DNA of 64,000 nucleotides. It comes from Nematostella vectensis (Eukaryota; Cnidaria; Anthozoa; Actiniaria; Edwardsiidae). Numbering within the stretch: the first letter of the stretch is position 1; each line of letters starts with the position of its first letter. The notes below the pieces were generated by a model. That model was not told the DNA's origin, made no database searches, and was given only the letters and a program-made list of their open reading frames with translations. Shown here in pieces: positions 1-13,800 of this stretch. A program made the position numbers and the translations under genes. Where the stretch lies: assembly GCF_932526225.1 (NCBI RefSeq), contig NC_064035.1:15486469-15550468 (forward strand), read 5' to 3'.

Positions 1-545
1 ACCCGGCAACTTTTATAATTTTGTAAAAACTAGCCATATGAATGTTATGTTTGTATTTCCTGTGAGTTAACTTGCGGTTTTATGTAAAAAAGATATGAAT
101 CATAATCACTTCAGAAATGATGTATGTAAAATACTTTAAGATTCTCATTCGGGAATTTTCCTCGCTATTTTCAGGCTTTCGGGTTAGTTGTGTTTTGAGA
201 ATCGCTCCTGTGAGGTTTTTTCGCTCAAAATGTTTCCAAGTGTCTACTCAAATTTCTTGTTCTGGTGTGCCCAGCCTTTGCAAATACACACAAATCTAAA
301 TAACAAATGCTTCGTGCATTAGAATCGACTTTAATTTCTTCACAATGCTACTTGGTTTTGGATAGATAAATAGATTATGAAAGTTGCTGGATAGCTAGTA
401 TTTGGGCATGTTTCCCGGCTCTTGTGTATCTAGACACTTTGATTTCTTTTGGCAGAAAGAGAGAGAGGTTTATTCCTGAAAACTGAAAGACAAGCATTAT
501 AGACTGGGGCAAAAAATGGCAAAGTTTAAATTGTAAGGTCGTGTT

Positions 546-675
546 AACTACTTACTAACCGAGAGTGAGGTCATACCGGAAAATATCAAACTGAGGCTTT
601 GGCGTATCGACCAATTGCAAGTTCGATGTTTGATATTTCCCTGTAAGACCGAATGGTCAAGGTTAGTAAGTTGTT
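546..675. repeat. Imperfect foldback (hairpin) element
   Basis: The left arm at about 546-590 and the right arm at about 628-675 are imperfect reverse complements; the outer parts CTTACTAACC and GGTTAGTAAG and the inner parts AATATCAAAC and GTTTGATATT match exactly. It looks like a short palindromic MITE-type element. No coding capacity was seen. Confidence 0.6.
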
Positions 676-1331
676 TATTATATAGCTTTTTAAAATAAAA
701 ACGACAAGAAAACAAATCAACTTTCGCTTTCGTGCAAATATCGATAAGTTTATCAATCGATTTCAAAAAGGCGGGAAAACAAGAAACACTCGCACGCTGA
801 CTATTTCTTGACTATCGGTGGCGGCTCGTGATCTTATTGTTTTTCTTTTTGTCAAAATTTTCCTCTTCAATCACTTCAGGATAATAAAACTCTGACTCAA
901 AGTGCTAGTCCTCTCCCATTATCGACTTTAAGACCTGTTTGTTTCTTGTTTTTGTTTTTGTTTTTTGGTGGCTTTGGTTTTTCAGTCGATTTTGTTTTAG
1001 CGAAATTTGTGCAATTGAACAAAGCAACACAAAAAAGCTCTCAAAATGTCCTGCTCCGAATACGGAAAAAGACGACCCGCTGATTAAACATTTCTGTTGC
1101 TTCTTGGTGTTAGAATTCGCTACTTGAATGTTCGCTGTCGCTCGTTTTGCAGTTTGAAGATGGCAAAAAAATGAAAAAACAGAAGATTGTGAGAAATTTT
1201 CGTAGGGCAATACGGAATTTCGTAATGCCCTCAGAGACGGGCAATATGGAATGTCACGACTACCAATAAGCCAATTGCAGCACCCGTACTATCGTAGCCA
1301 TATAATAATAGTTTATATTTGCTTGATTTTT

Positions 1332-1577
1332 TGCATAGATGTTCCTTGCATAATATAAAACAAAATAAGCTTTAGTATTTTTTGGTAGATAATCTGTTCT
1401 TGAGATATTGCATATTGTAAGACTTTTGATTTGTCTGAAATTGCCCAATTTGGGCAAAATTGCTACTTTTTTTCATTATCTAAGGCAACTTTGCTCAATC
1501 ATATCTCAAGAATGGATCATCTACCAAAAAATACTAAAGCTTATTTTGTTTTATATTATGCAAGGAACCTCTAGGCA
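1332..1577. repeat. Foldback element with 77-bp inverted arms
   Basis: Bases 1332-1408 and 1501-1577 are reverse complements over 77 bp with only about six mismatches, separated by a 92-bp loop. Short open frames on both strands here are products of the palindrome. It is probably a non-autonomous foldback/MITE element lying upstream of, or in an early intron of, TFIP11. Confidence 0.75.
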
Positions 1578-1844
1578 AAATATAAACAAAATTTAAGCTA
1601 ACACAACCTTACAATTTTAATTTTGCCATTTTTCGCTCTTGTCAGCATTAAAGCAATGAATCACAAGATTTTTAAGCACAGAATACATTGCATTTTGTTA
1701 TTGTTATTTTGTTATTTAATTGATGGGCATGCAAGTTTGCTGCCCCAAAAGTCACTAGCTTTCTCAGCACAAGTTTCCTATTGTTATGGAAACACCTTCT
1801 GATGTTACTACTATATGATTGTTACTACTATATTTTTTATAAAG

Positions 1845-4800
1845 GAAGTAGTGAAGAAGAAGAAAGGGATACAAGGGACCCATACCGAAGCAAGAAGCTA
1901 TTTAAAGGCCAAGGTTTACAGCAAACTAGCACAACGCATGCAGGTATGCAGACCACTTGGTCTATAGCAAACTTACAGTATGGATATGGCTCTAGCCAGA
2001 ACTCTAAGACATGCCCTATTGAGATTACCCTATATTGTTCGAGGTTCAAGTTTTCATAAATAAGGACCTTTGATCTTGAGGATGTGCTACCTTTGTATGG
2101 TTACTGTACATCTGCATGTATGCCCACAATGCCCAAATATAGCATTCGTAAACACAACTTTTTATTATATGTCTCGACCATCTGCTTTACAACAAATGAA
2201 TATTACTCATACTCCCTACACAGGTAGCCCGGTCATAACACAGGTAGCCCGGACACTACAGCCCAAACATTGGGACTCTCTTCCTTCAGAAAGAAAGCTA
2301 ATTAATTTTCTACTTATCAATTAACTATTCATTCTTTCTTTTGACATTAGTCAATTTTTTTGGCAACTCAAATATGTTCTAGTGTATCATGGGCATCCTG
2401 ATAGTACTGTTGGTTAGTGTAAAAATAAATTATATACCTACACATTGGATGATAGTAAATGGCCACTAATGTAGTTCTAGACTATTCTCACACTCTTTTC
2501 TTCTTAAAGGGACCCAAGTATTTTCTAAGAAAATACAGATGTCTGGAGGAAAGTAAGTACCTCTTGTATTTCTATTTGTAAATGCCAATCTCTTTTGAAA
2601 GTCCCAAATTATTCGACATATAAAGTGTTTTTAAGAGTCAGTAACTAGCCTTGATAATACCACATGAATCTTTGTGTGATTAAAAGAAAATAAACCCATT
2701 TCAGAAGAACTCATAGCAAATTTGAAATCATAAATAATTTCTCTGAGATGTACTAAGAGTCTGATGTATTGAAAGAAATGTAGAGTTGTGACTCGATGCA
2801 TAAATTAGTTGTACATATGACTTCACGTCTGCGTGGTCGGACGTGTCCTACAGAGCTCCGTCAATTTCTACCAAAGACAATTGAAATCAAGTGAAAACAC
2901 TACGAGAAATCATATTTTATTAAGCGGGAGGACATCGTTTTTTGGACCAAGTCTTGGCTACGACTAACGTAACTGATTTGGAAAGCATTTTTTACACGAT
3001 TTTGAAGAGACTGTAGAGACCAAAGCCTTAGACGACATTTTCTACAGCTATATTGGGACTCCTGGTAAACCACAACCATTCTTGCCCTTGATGCTCTTAT
3101 TTATTTATGCTCCTAGTCGTTACTGGACTCTTACGTGCGCTCATAATTGATTGCTTTACCTAAGTTTGTCAGTTTCTTTTAATACCTGTCTATTTAATTT
3201 TCCCGCCAAATACTTCTTGACTTGTTTGTATGCCCTGGTGATCAACAACGCTTTGTGAGCTGCCTCAGAAATATTGGCAAAATTAGGGAGTACCTTGACA
3301 AGAATTCCACAGAAATACTTATACATGCCTTTATCAGTTCAAAACTAGACTATTGCAATTCCCTCCTTTATGGATTACCTGACTACCAAATTCATAAATT
3401 ACAACTTATTCAAAACACAGCTGCTCGTATTATCAGCTTAACAAAAAAGACTGAGCATGTTAACACCTATCCTGCAAGATCTCCACTGGTTACCAGTAAA
3501 GTACCGGATAATTTTTAAAGTTTTACTGACTGTTTTTAAATCTCTCAATGAAATGGCTCCACCATATATTAAAGATCTATGCAAGTACAAAACTCATTCC
3601 CGATCACTACGGTCTGCTTCTCAACAATACCTTCAGGTCAAACGGGGCAATTTGAAGACCTATGGTGACCGCGCTTTTTCGATTGCGGCTCCTAAACTAT
3701 GGAATTAGTTGCCATTTCACTTAAGGACAATACAAAATCTAAATACTTTCAAGCAATGCCTTAAGACTCACCTTTTTAAAGAAGCATTTAATTTATAATT
3801 AGTTTAAAATTTATTTATTTTTAATTTCACTGTTAATTATACATTACATACATATATATTTTTTTTAATTATAATATCGATTTTTATAAATGTAACATTT
3901 CCTATTAGACACAATGTGTTTTCAGGGTGATTTTTAATTTTTAATTGTGTAATGTTTATTTAATTGATATATAATTGTAAAGTGCCTAGGGCAATTATTG
4001 ATGAGGCGCTATATAAATGCAGATATTATTATTATTATTATTATTATAAATGTTCAGTCGACCAATCACTAAGCAATATTTCATAGGCTCAGTATGGTGT
4101 TACACTGTAAAACAATTTTATCTCCACCCATTGTTCCCTATATTTGTTTTCTTTTTGGTCAACTCTTTTTTGTAATTTCTTTTAGGCAATTTGGCCAGTG
4201 GGAAAAGTACACCAAGGGGTTTGGATTAAAGATGCTTCAGAAGGTAGAGTAAATTTTTATCTTTGTTATTTATACACAGTATTTCTCTTTTAATAATGTA
4301 ACTCTTATTTATGTTTTAGCTTTATAAAGTAAAGGTCAGATGTTAAAGATAAGAATTGACTTCTGATCCCTAGAAATAAAGCTTATCCATGTTTTAAAAT
4401 CTTTTCAGATGGGTTATGAGCCAGGAAAAGGCCTTGGAAAAGATGGGAAGGTATTATTTTTGTTATTCTATTCAAGACATTTGTACAGTATGTCTGTTTA
4501 TACTACTATTTTGTGTTCTGTTACCTGACATGGTGGTGTATAGTTATATGTTATGTGTTTTGTTACCTGACATGGTGGTGTATAGTTATATGTTATGTGT
4601 TCTGTTACCTGACATGGTGGTGTATAGTTATATGTTATGTGTTCTGTTACGTGACATGGTGGTGTATAGTTATATGTTATGTGCTGACATGGTGGTGTAT
4701 AGTTATATGTTATGTGTTCTGTTACCTGACATGGTGGTGTATAGTTATAGGTTATGTGTTCTGTTACCTGACATGGTGGTGTATAGTTATATGTTATGTG

Positions 4801-7800
4801 TTCTGTTACCTGACATGGTGGTGTATAGTTATAGGTTATAGTACTAATAGCCACTTTGCCTTGTAGGGTAGGGTGCAGCCTGTTGAAGCTTTTAAACGTG
4901 AAGGAAGAGGTGCATTGGGCTTGTACGGGTCAGAGAGAAAAGCTGAGAAGCAGGTACTATTGAGTGTTTTTTTTTTCAGTTTAAAACATTGTTTTTGTCA
5001 ATCTTTTATTCAAACATATTTTCTGGTGTATTCTCAGTTTTATACAAATGATAAAAACTGAGACTGTGAGGTTATATATGCTAAACATTTTTCTTGTGTA
5101 ACATAGATTAGCCACTTGATTTCCACTTTGTGCTGTCATGTTTTATGTTAGATGGACCAGGAATTTACTGAGGAAGAACTTGAGGAACAAAAATTCCAAG
5201 CACAACTTCATCAATGGAAGAAAACCACAAAAGTAAGTTTTCATAGGTGAAATGAATGTGTCTTACATTGTAAATACAGTGAAAGAATAAAAATAGATAA
5301 AAATTTAACTGTGAAATTGATGTTTTTAAGTAAGCTGTATTATCATCTTGATTTGAAGGGAGGAAAGTCCACTCCTAAGTACATCTACAAGACGGCAGAT
5401 GAAGTCAAGGTATTGTGCACTGTGTGATCTGGATCAGGTTCATATGCCATAGGATTGATATGCTGTAATCTATTTGTACTATCTAGGCAACAGGTGGAAG
5501 TAAAAAAGGTCCATCAGTATCCCTCACACATAGTAAGATCAAGGTGAGGAACGATTGAAACTTTATTTTTTAATCAAACTTGTTTTCTCAGACGACAAAA
5601 ATTTTCCAAGTAAGCTCATGAAATAAGGCTGAAAATTCCTTTTTAATTTTGATGGAACTTCATGTGTCATTGGAATTTGTGGCTTTAACCCCACCCAGTT
5701 TTCATATAAATAGAACAAGGCTGATCAAGGAAACATTCACTGAGACAAAATCTTGAAGTGTGCGTTTCAGCCTCTTGTTATTAGTGACTTGAATAGGAAA
5801 AATCAGTACAGAATATCAGGAACCAACAGGCACGGTATGGAATGGTGGCTTCTTTAGTATCTCCTGTGTTTATGCACAAGTTTTTCTCCAAATTTCTCAC
5901 GCTCTGATTAGCTGAAAACTTAATGGTCAAGTAGCAGTCGATCAGAGACACAATACAAACTGTATCAAGTGCTCAAAAAAGAGCAAAAATTGTGTTACAT
6001 TGAGCATTCTGGCTATGTGATCCTCTGTCCTGGCTCACAGAAAAACCTTTTAATTAAGCCTACATCAGGCACGCTATCATGCCTAAGGTGTCTGATGCAT
6101 GGAGTAGATTTCGCGTCAATAAGTGATTCTCAACCCTAAATACAAAGGATGTGTTTTCCAGGTGGTTGATATGACAGGACCAGAGACAAAGATTCTGACC
6201 GGGTATGGCTCCCTGTCACAGCAGCATGCCAAACCGGACGAGATACCACCTACAACGTCAGGTACAATATTATTTCTAATAATATGTGTACACATGAAAT
6301 CAGTTATTATAAGCCATGTATTTGAATGTAAGAACTACTGCTTTTTTCAGTATTCTAGAAACTCTCGCTGGCAATTTTCAACAGCTAAATTGCCATTTGG
6401 CTAGCATCATTCAAAATCCTTGAAGCAATTTCATTTCAGTAGCACTGAAATTGTTTCTAATTATGCTACCTCTCTGCTTAATGTGCCGACCATAAAAAAA
6501 CACTACTATTGTAAGTATAATACATGGATGGTTTTCTTCTAGTTCAAGAAGAAGGTGCTGCCTTTAGCATGCCAGAGTTGGTGTATAACCTTGGCCTTCT
6601 TGTTGACATGGCAGAGGATGAAATACTTCAAACAGATCGACAGTAAGCCATTATCTATAGCTACATTATGAACTAACCCATCTGCATTACGTAATGAGTT
6701 CTCTGGCCAAGAAATGATGATGATATTTTAAAAGCTTATCTCTTGTTTAGACTGCAATTTGATCGAGACTTAGTTGTGAACTTGAAACATGAACAAGAAA
6801 GGCTTGACCAACAACTCAAACAGGAGGAAAAGCAGATCAACCGTCTAGTTGAAGTGATGCAAATAATTGATAGGTGAGTTGATTACATTCCCTTTTCCTG
6901 GGGGTTTGGAAGAACTACCCCACTGAAAGGTATGTACATGTATCCTGAAATGAACAAAATTTGAGAAGAACTATCAGTTACAGAAGGAGATATGAACTCC
7001 CCTGCTCAAAATCATGGGTACTGGCCTGACAAAAAACTAAAATTAAAGTACTGAGAACTAAAATCAAAAACACAAAAACAAAAATAAAAGACACACAACA
7101 TTTTAAACCTGTCAACTTTCCTAGTCTAGGCTTGGAATCCTCTAATTTTGCTGCAGGTTTCCTCATATCTCATTTTAGCCAATAGCTTTTTTTTACAAAG
7201 CTATTGGCTTTAGGACAAAAATCTCCTGCTCCCTCCTCCCTTCATGGAAAAAAGTGACTGAAGGATGAGGCCTGAAAATACCAAGTTTGAAAATAAATAT
7301 TTTTAATTCCCCTGTTTTTAAAGCAATCATCTAGTTGAAAAAAAAGGTCTTGAGGTTTACTGAGGCACTGAATGTTGTAAATGCTTTTCTTTTTAGGTGT
7401 AACACTCAATCCCTAGATACTAGCAAAGACCCACTATCTCTTGACACATGTGAAGAAGTCTTCAAATTGCTTCAAGAAAAGTACTATGAAGAATACAAAG
7501 TGGGTCAGACTCTTTATTTATCTTTCTTGAGATATGGGATTTTTGACATTTGATGTGTTTTGTCTATTCTAGATGTATGAGCTCGGATCTCTAGCAATAC
7601 CCCTAGTCTTTCCCTTGGTAAGTTGTAAGGGTGAATTCTTATACCTTATTTTCTACCTTGATACTGTATGGTTTGTTGTGTAAAGTGTTCAGGCCCTAAA
7701 CCAGAATAATCTGATTTCAAGGTTAGGTAGAGTAATCCAGATTATGTTTATTTAGAAGAAATGCCAGGTTATACAACTAGAGATCAAGAAATTTTTCCAT

Positions 7801-10800
7801 TGCTGTCAAATATAATGGAGCCTCTGGAAACATCAGTGGTCTCAGGTCCACCAAGAATACTAATTTCCCAGTCTTAGTCAAGTGCTTTATTATTATTATA
7901 CCAAGTGGTAAAGCCTTATCTATTTCCCTGTTTCCACAACGCCTTTGCAGTTTTCCTGCAGCTTGTCAGAATTCTTTCTATATTTACCATTTTCTCTTTT
8001 TTATCTGTGATGATAGTTGTTTTTCCTAATCCCTACTACCCCTGGCCATGGACCTGTTTATGTGACTGATATGTATATTTTTTCCAGGTGAAGCAGTACC
8101 TGCTTCAGTGGCGACCTTTGATTGATGGCAAGTATGGCCTGGATGTCATCTCCACATGGAAAAAACTTCTCCAGAGTGACAAACCGTCAGCTTTCACTCT
8201 CAGTCAGATGTCAAAGCAGGACACCAACAGGTTAGTGGCTTATTTTGTAAGCTGACTTTCACAAAGCCAGGCGTTGTCTTTTTTTTAAATTCCACACTAA
8301 ACTATCCTGTTTAGAGGAACCTTTCGCTCGTAATTCAAATGTTATCATATGTAGCTGCTATTCTCATTCTGTCAACACTCTTTTTAAGATATCTCATTGA
8401 GCAGCACCAAGAGCTCTATCTTGGCGAGGTTTCCTTGAAGAGTTCCAAACATTGGAATGAGCATTGAACTGGGCAAATGCTTTCAATTCCCAGTATATCA
8501 ATGTACATGCCTTTGATGTTTTGGAAATCTTCCACTTCAATAGGCTCAAAATTCTTCTTTAACAGAAGAATTGGAAGATTGTATTCTTAACAGAAGAATT
8601 GGAAGATTGTATTCTTAACAGAAGAATTGGAAGATTGTATTCTTAACAGAAGAATTGGAAGATTGTATTCTTAACAGAAGAATTGGAAGATTGTATTCTT
8701 AACAGAAGAATTGGAAGATTGTATTCTCAACAGAAGAATTGGAATATCATATTCTTAACAGTGTTACCTTATTGGGTAAATTTAAAGCTTTTTGTCATTA
8801 GGACATTGGAGTAGGAGTCTTTAGAGTGAAGTCCCTTTGTCTCTACTATATCATTCATTTTCTTTTTGAATCATGACTCTTTCTCTCTTGCAGCATGGAT
8901 ATCTATGAGCGGCTAATCTGGGAAGTATGGATGCCTTACTTGCGCACCGCTGTCAGGTGAATGTTCTACTCTTTGTTCAAGCTTTAATTCTTAAGTTAGT
9001 GCTATTTTATTATTTTTTTGTTGTTGCTATTTTATTTATTTTGTTCTACAACCTGAGCTTTTCGTGAATTGTGCAAATGAATGATAATAAAGGAGTACAG
9101 TATATGAGAAGTAACAACTGCTTATAAGGTTTGAAAGGCATGGGCTCTTGTTTTATAAAGTGTTTGCTTGTTAATAGTATCTTTTCACTGTAGCATCTGG
9201 AATTGTCGTGATTCCGACCCAATGATAGATCTTCTTGAGCATTGGTTACCAGTCCTTCCTCCATGGATCTTTGACAACATTCGTGATCAGCTGATCTTGC
9301 CGAGACTTCAGGTACAGTGGTGGATAAGTTACGTTTTGAAGTAAATTACTTCATGAGAAATTATTAATGAAAACATTTCAACTGCAGCAACGAGATGATT
9401 TGGATTAGATATTGAAAGATAAATGCTATAAATGACAATATAGTTAATGGAATATTTTTTCCCTGGTCACAGGGTGAGGTTGAAGTGTGGAACCCGTTGA
9501 CAGATCCTGTTCCTATTCACACATGGATTCATCCTTGGCTACCGTTAATGGGTGAGGATATACCTTTTGAAAGGCCAAGTACAGCATTGCATTTTGTTTA
9601 CATTTTTGGCTCCCATTTTTAGTTTCACCAAACGTTTTTATTGTGATGTTGTGAAAACAAACGCCTATAAGGTTGCACTCAGAGAACCCATGTTTCATAA
9701 CTTGTGGTGCTTCATCAGAATTAGGTCTCTAAGGCTGTAGAATGTTTAACAGTCTATGTGCCTTAAAAACTTCACTGGGCTTTCAGAGACAATGATCCAG
9801 TCAATTATACACCTATTTCAAATAAGGTTGAAGTCGGAGAAACTGTGTATTGTAACCCGCAGTACTTCATGGGTATCAAGTAAACAAGCAAATATACGTA
9901 AATCTAATACAAATCCTGGTTTCCGAAGCTGTGGAATTCTTGTTTACAATCTTATGAGCATTCATATAGCTTTCAGATACAAGGATTCCGCCGTTTATAC
10001 GCTTCCAATGAGGCATCGCGGGTTACGACACATTTGTTCTCGAGTGAAACCTTATTTGAGATAAGAGTATGTTACAGAATAAACTACTGTGGGTTACGCC
10101 ACATGTTTTTTCTAGTGCAACCTTTCTTGAAATAGGTGTACAAATGCAGACAAAAAAGCATTTTGCATTCATTGGATATCAAATGGGAAGTAAAATGACA
10201 ACATTCTGTAATGGTACACTTCTGGATGCTGATTCTGCTGAGCCTGATCTTCATCTTATTCTGACAGGCCAGCGACTGGAACCCCTATTTGCGCCAATTA
10301 GATTCAAGCTGTCGTCTGCTCTTACAAATTGGCACCCATCCGACCCGTCAGCTAAGATGATCTTGCAGCCTTGGAGAAATGTAAGGGTCCGATAACAAAT
10401 AGTTTAGCTATGGAATGAAAAAGACAGCGTTTGCCTGTTGTTCTAGCAGTACAACTAAGGAAGGGAAGCTTCTTTGTGTCATAGCCGATTTTCTCAGGTC
10501 ACCATATCTTCTCACTTTCCTGACTTGTTTTCTTGGCAATTTTAAGGTGTTTTCGAAAGGGTTTATGGATGCATTTGTCCTTCGATCCATCTTCCCCAAG
10601 CTGTCCCAATGCCTGGCGGAGTTTGTTATCAACCCACATCAACAACACCTAGGTAAGGACTCCAAGGAAGAAGTGACACGTCTTACCCAACCCTTCACGC
10701 TGTCCCTTAAAAATGTAAACTTTTCTTCCTTTTCCATACTGGTCCAAAACAGATATTCAACAAGAGTAGGCGGTCGCGAATCGTGGGGCTATGTTAAGTC

Positions 10801-13800
10801 TTCCTGTTAAGTGTTAGAACTGGCGCAAGCAGAATATTGTTCTTGTTGCTTGTTTATGTACGACGCTACCTTTACTGTAGTTGATAAATTCTTTGTCCTT
10901 TATTGCTTTCAGAGCCGTTCCACTGGGTGATGTCATGGAAGGAAATCATACCTTTGCAACACTTTGTTAGTCTTCTTGACAAACACTTCTTTCCCAAGTG
11001 GTCCCAAGTACGTAGACATGGTATTGTGTTTGGCAAGTGAGGGTTAATATTTAAAAGACCCAGTGTCTACCCCACTCAAACCACAGGGACAAGAAGGGGA
11101 AGAGACACAGACGAGGGCTGATCACGTGACAGCCAACCCTTCTTGCCCCTGGGATATGATAGAGGTGGACTCTGGTCCCCGACGATGAATTTGATGATGG
11201 TAATATGAGGTGAATATTTTCTATCAATTTCTCAATTTGATGTTTTTCGTAGGTGCTGCGTTCTTGGCTTTCCAGTAACCCAAACTACGATGAAGTCACC
11301 AAATGGTGAGCATTTCTACCTCATTTGATATGCCTGAGCCTCTAAGCTTTAAAACAGCCCAAATATCGGCTAGCATTGCTGATACAGCCTTGCTATGGTG
11401 AAGAAATGTTGGCAAACTACCTCACATCCCAACATGTACAAACACACAGCAATACCACAGCCTTGCTATGGTGAAGGAATGCTGGCAAGCTACCGCACAT
11501 CCCAACATGTACAAACACACAGCAATACCACAGCCTTGCTCAGGTGAAGAAATGCTGGCAAGCTACCTCACATCCCAACATGTACAAACACACAGCAATA
11601 CCACAGCCTTGCTCGGGTGAAGAAATGCTGGCAAGCTACCGCACATCCCAACATGTACAAACACACAGCAATACCACAGCCTTGCTTGGGTGAAGAAATG
11701 CAAACTACCTCACATCCCAACATGTACAAACACACCTGCAATACCACAGCCTTGCTCGGGTGAAGAAATGCTGGCAAGCTACCTCAGATCCCAACATGTA
11801 CAAACACACAGCAATACCACAGCCTTGCTCGGGTGAAGAAATGCAAAATACCTCACATCCCAACATGTACAAACACACAGCAATACCACAGCCTTGCTCG
11901 GGTGAAGAAATGCTGGCAAGCTACCGCACATCCCAACATGTACAAACACACAGCAATACCACAGCCTTGCTTGGGTGAAGAAATGCAAACTACCTCACAT
12001 CCCAACATGTACAAACACACCTGCAATACCACAGCCTTGCTCGGGTGAAGAAATGCAAACTACCTCACATCCCAACGTACAAACACACAGCAATACCACA
12101 GCCTTGCTCGGGTGAAGAAATGCAAAATACCTTACATCCCAACGTACAAACACACAGCAATACCACAGCCTTGCTCGGGTGAAGAAATGCAAACTCCCTC
12201 ACATCCCAACATGTACAAACACACAGCAATACCACAGCCTTGCTCGGGTGAAGAAATGCAAAATACCTCACATCCCAACGTACAAACACACCTGCAATAC
12301 CACAGCCTTGCTCGGGTGAATAAATGCAAACTACCTCACATCCCAACGTACAAACACACCTGCAATACCACAGCCTTGCTCGGGTGAAGAAATGCAAAAT
12401 ACCTCACATCCCAACGTACAAACACACCTGCAATACCACAGCCTTGCTCGGGTGAAGAAATGCTGGCAAGCTACGTCACATCCCAACATGTACAAACACA
12501 CAGCAATACCACAGCCTTGCTCGGGTGAAGAAATGCAAACTCCCTCACATCCCAACGTACAAACACACCTGCAATACCACAGCCTTGCTCGGGTGAAGAA
12601 ATGCAAACTCCCTCACATCCCAACATGTACAAACACACAGCAATACCACAGCCTTGCTCGGGTGAAGAAATGCAAAATACCTCACATCCCAACATGTACA
12701 AACACACAGCAATACCACAGCCTTGCTCGGGTGAATAAATGCAAAATACCTCACATCCCAACATGTACAAACACACAGCAATACCACAGCCTTGCTCGGG
12801 TGAAGAAATGCAAAATACCTCACATCCCAACATGTACAAACACACAGCAATACCACAGCCTTGCTCGGGTGAATAAATGCAAAATACCTCACATCCCAAC
12901 GTACAAACACACAGCAATACCACAGCCTTGCTCGGGTGAATAAATGCAAAATACCTCACATCCCAACATGTACAAACACACAGCAATACCACAGCCTTGC
13001 TCGGGTGAATAAATGCAAAATACCTCACATCCCAACGTACAAACACACAGCAATACCACAGCCTTGCTTGGGTGAAGAAATGCAAACTACCGCACATCCC
13101 AACATGTACAAACACACAGCAATACCACAGCCTTGCTCGGGTGACGAAATGCTGGCAAGCTACCTCAGATCCCAACATGTACAAACACACCTGCAATACC
13201 ACAGCCTTGCTCGGGTGAATAAATGCAAAATACCTCACATCCCAACATGTACAAACACACAGCAATACCACAGCCTTGCTCGGGTGAAGAAATGCAAACT
13301 ACCTCACATCCCAACATGTACAAACACACCTGCAATACCACAGCCTTGCTCGGGTGAAGAAATGCAAACTCCCTCACATCCCAACATGTACAAACACACC
13401 TGCAATACCACAGCCTTGCTCGGGTGAATAAATGCAAAATACCTCACATCCCAACGTACAAACACACCTGCAATACCACAGCCTTGCTCGGGTGAAGAAA
13501 TGCAAACTACCTCACATCCCAACATGTACAAACACACAGCAATACCACAGCCTTACTCGGGTGAAGAAATGCAAACTCCCTCACATCCCAACATGTACAA
13601 ACACACAGCAATACCACAGCCTTGCTCGGGTGAATAAATGCAAAATACCTCACATCCCAACGTACAAACACACAGCAATACCACAGCCTTGCTCGGGTGA
13701 AGAAATGCAAACTACCACACATCCCAACATGTACAAACACACAGCAATACCACAGCCTTGCTCGGGTGAAGAAATGCAAAATACCTCACATCCCAACATG

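Larger units (their letters stand above)
1..1844. other. AT-rich region upstream of the first recognised TFIP11 exon
   Basis: I see no coding exon that I can support here. The region holds two foldback structures (546-675 and 1332-1577, listed separately). The first recognised TFIP11 exon begins at 1845 in phase, so one or more upstream coding exons for the missing N-terminal part must lie before position 1 or be hidden here; I looked for an acidic N-terminal segment and found none. Confidence 0.5.

Noticed and set aside
4416-4866. Open frames of 117-141 codons with a repeated VVYSYM- or TYNYTPP-type pattern
   Set aside because: They come from the 42-bp intronic minisatellite, whose period is a multiple of three.
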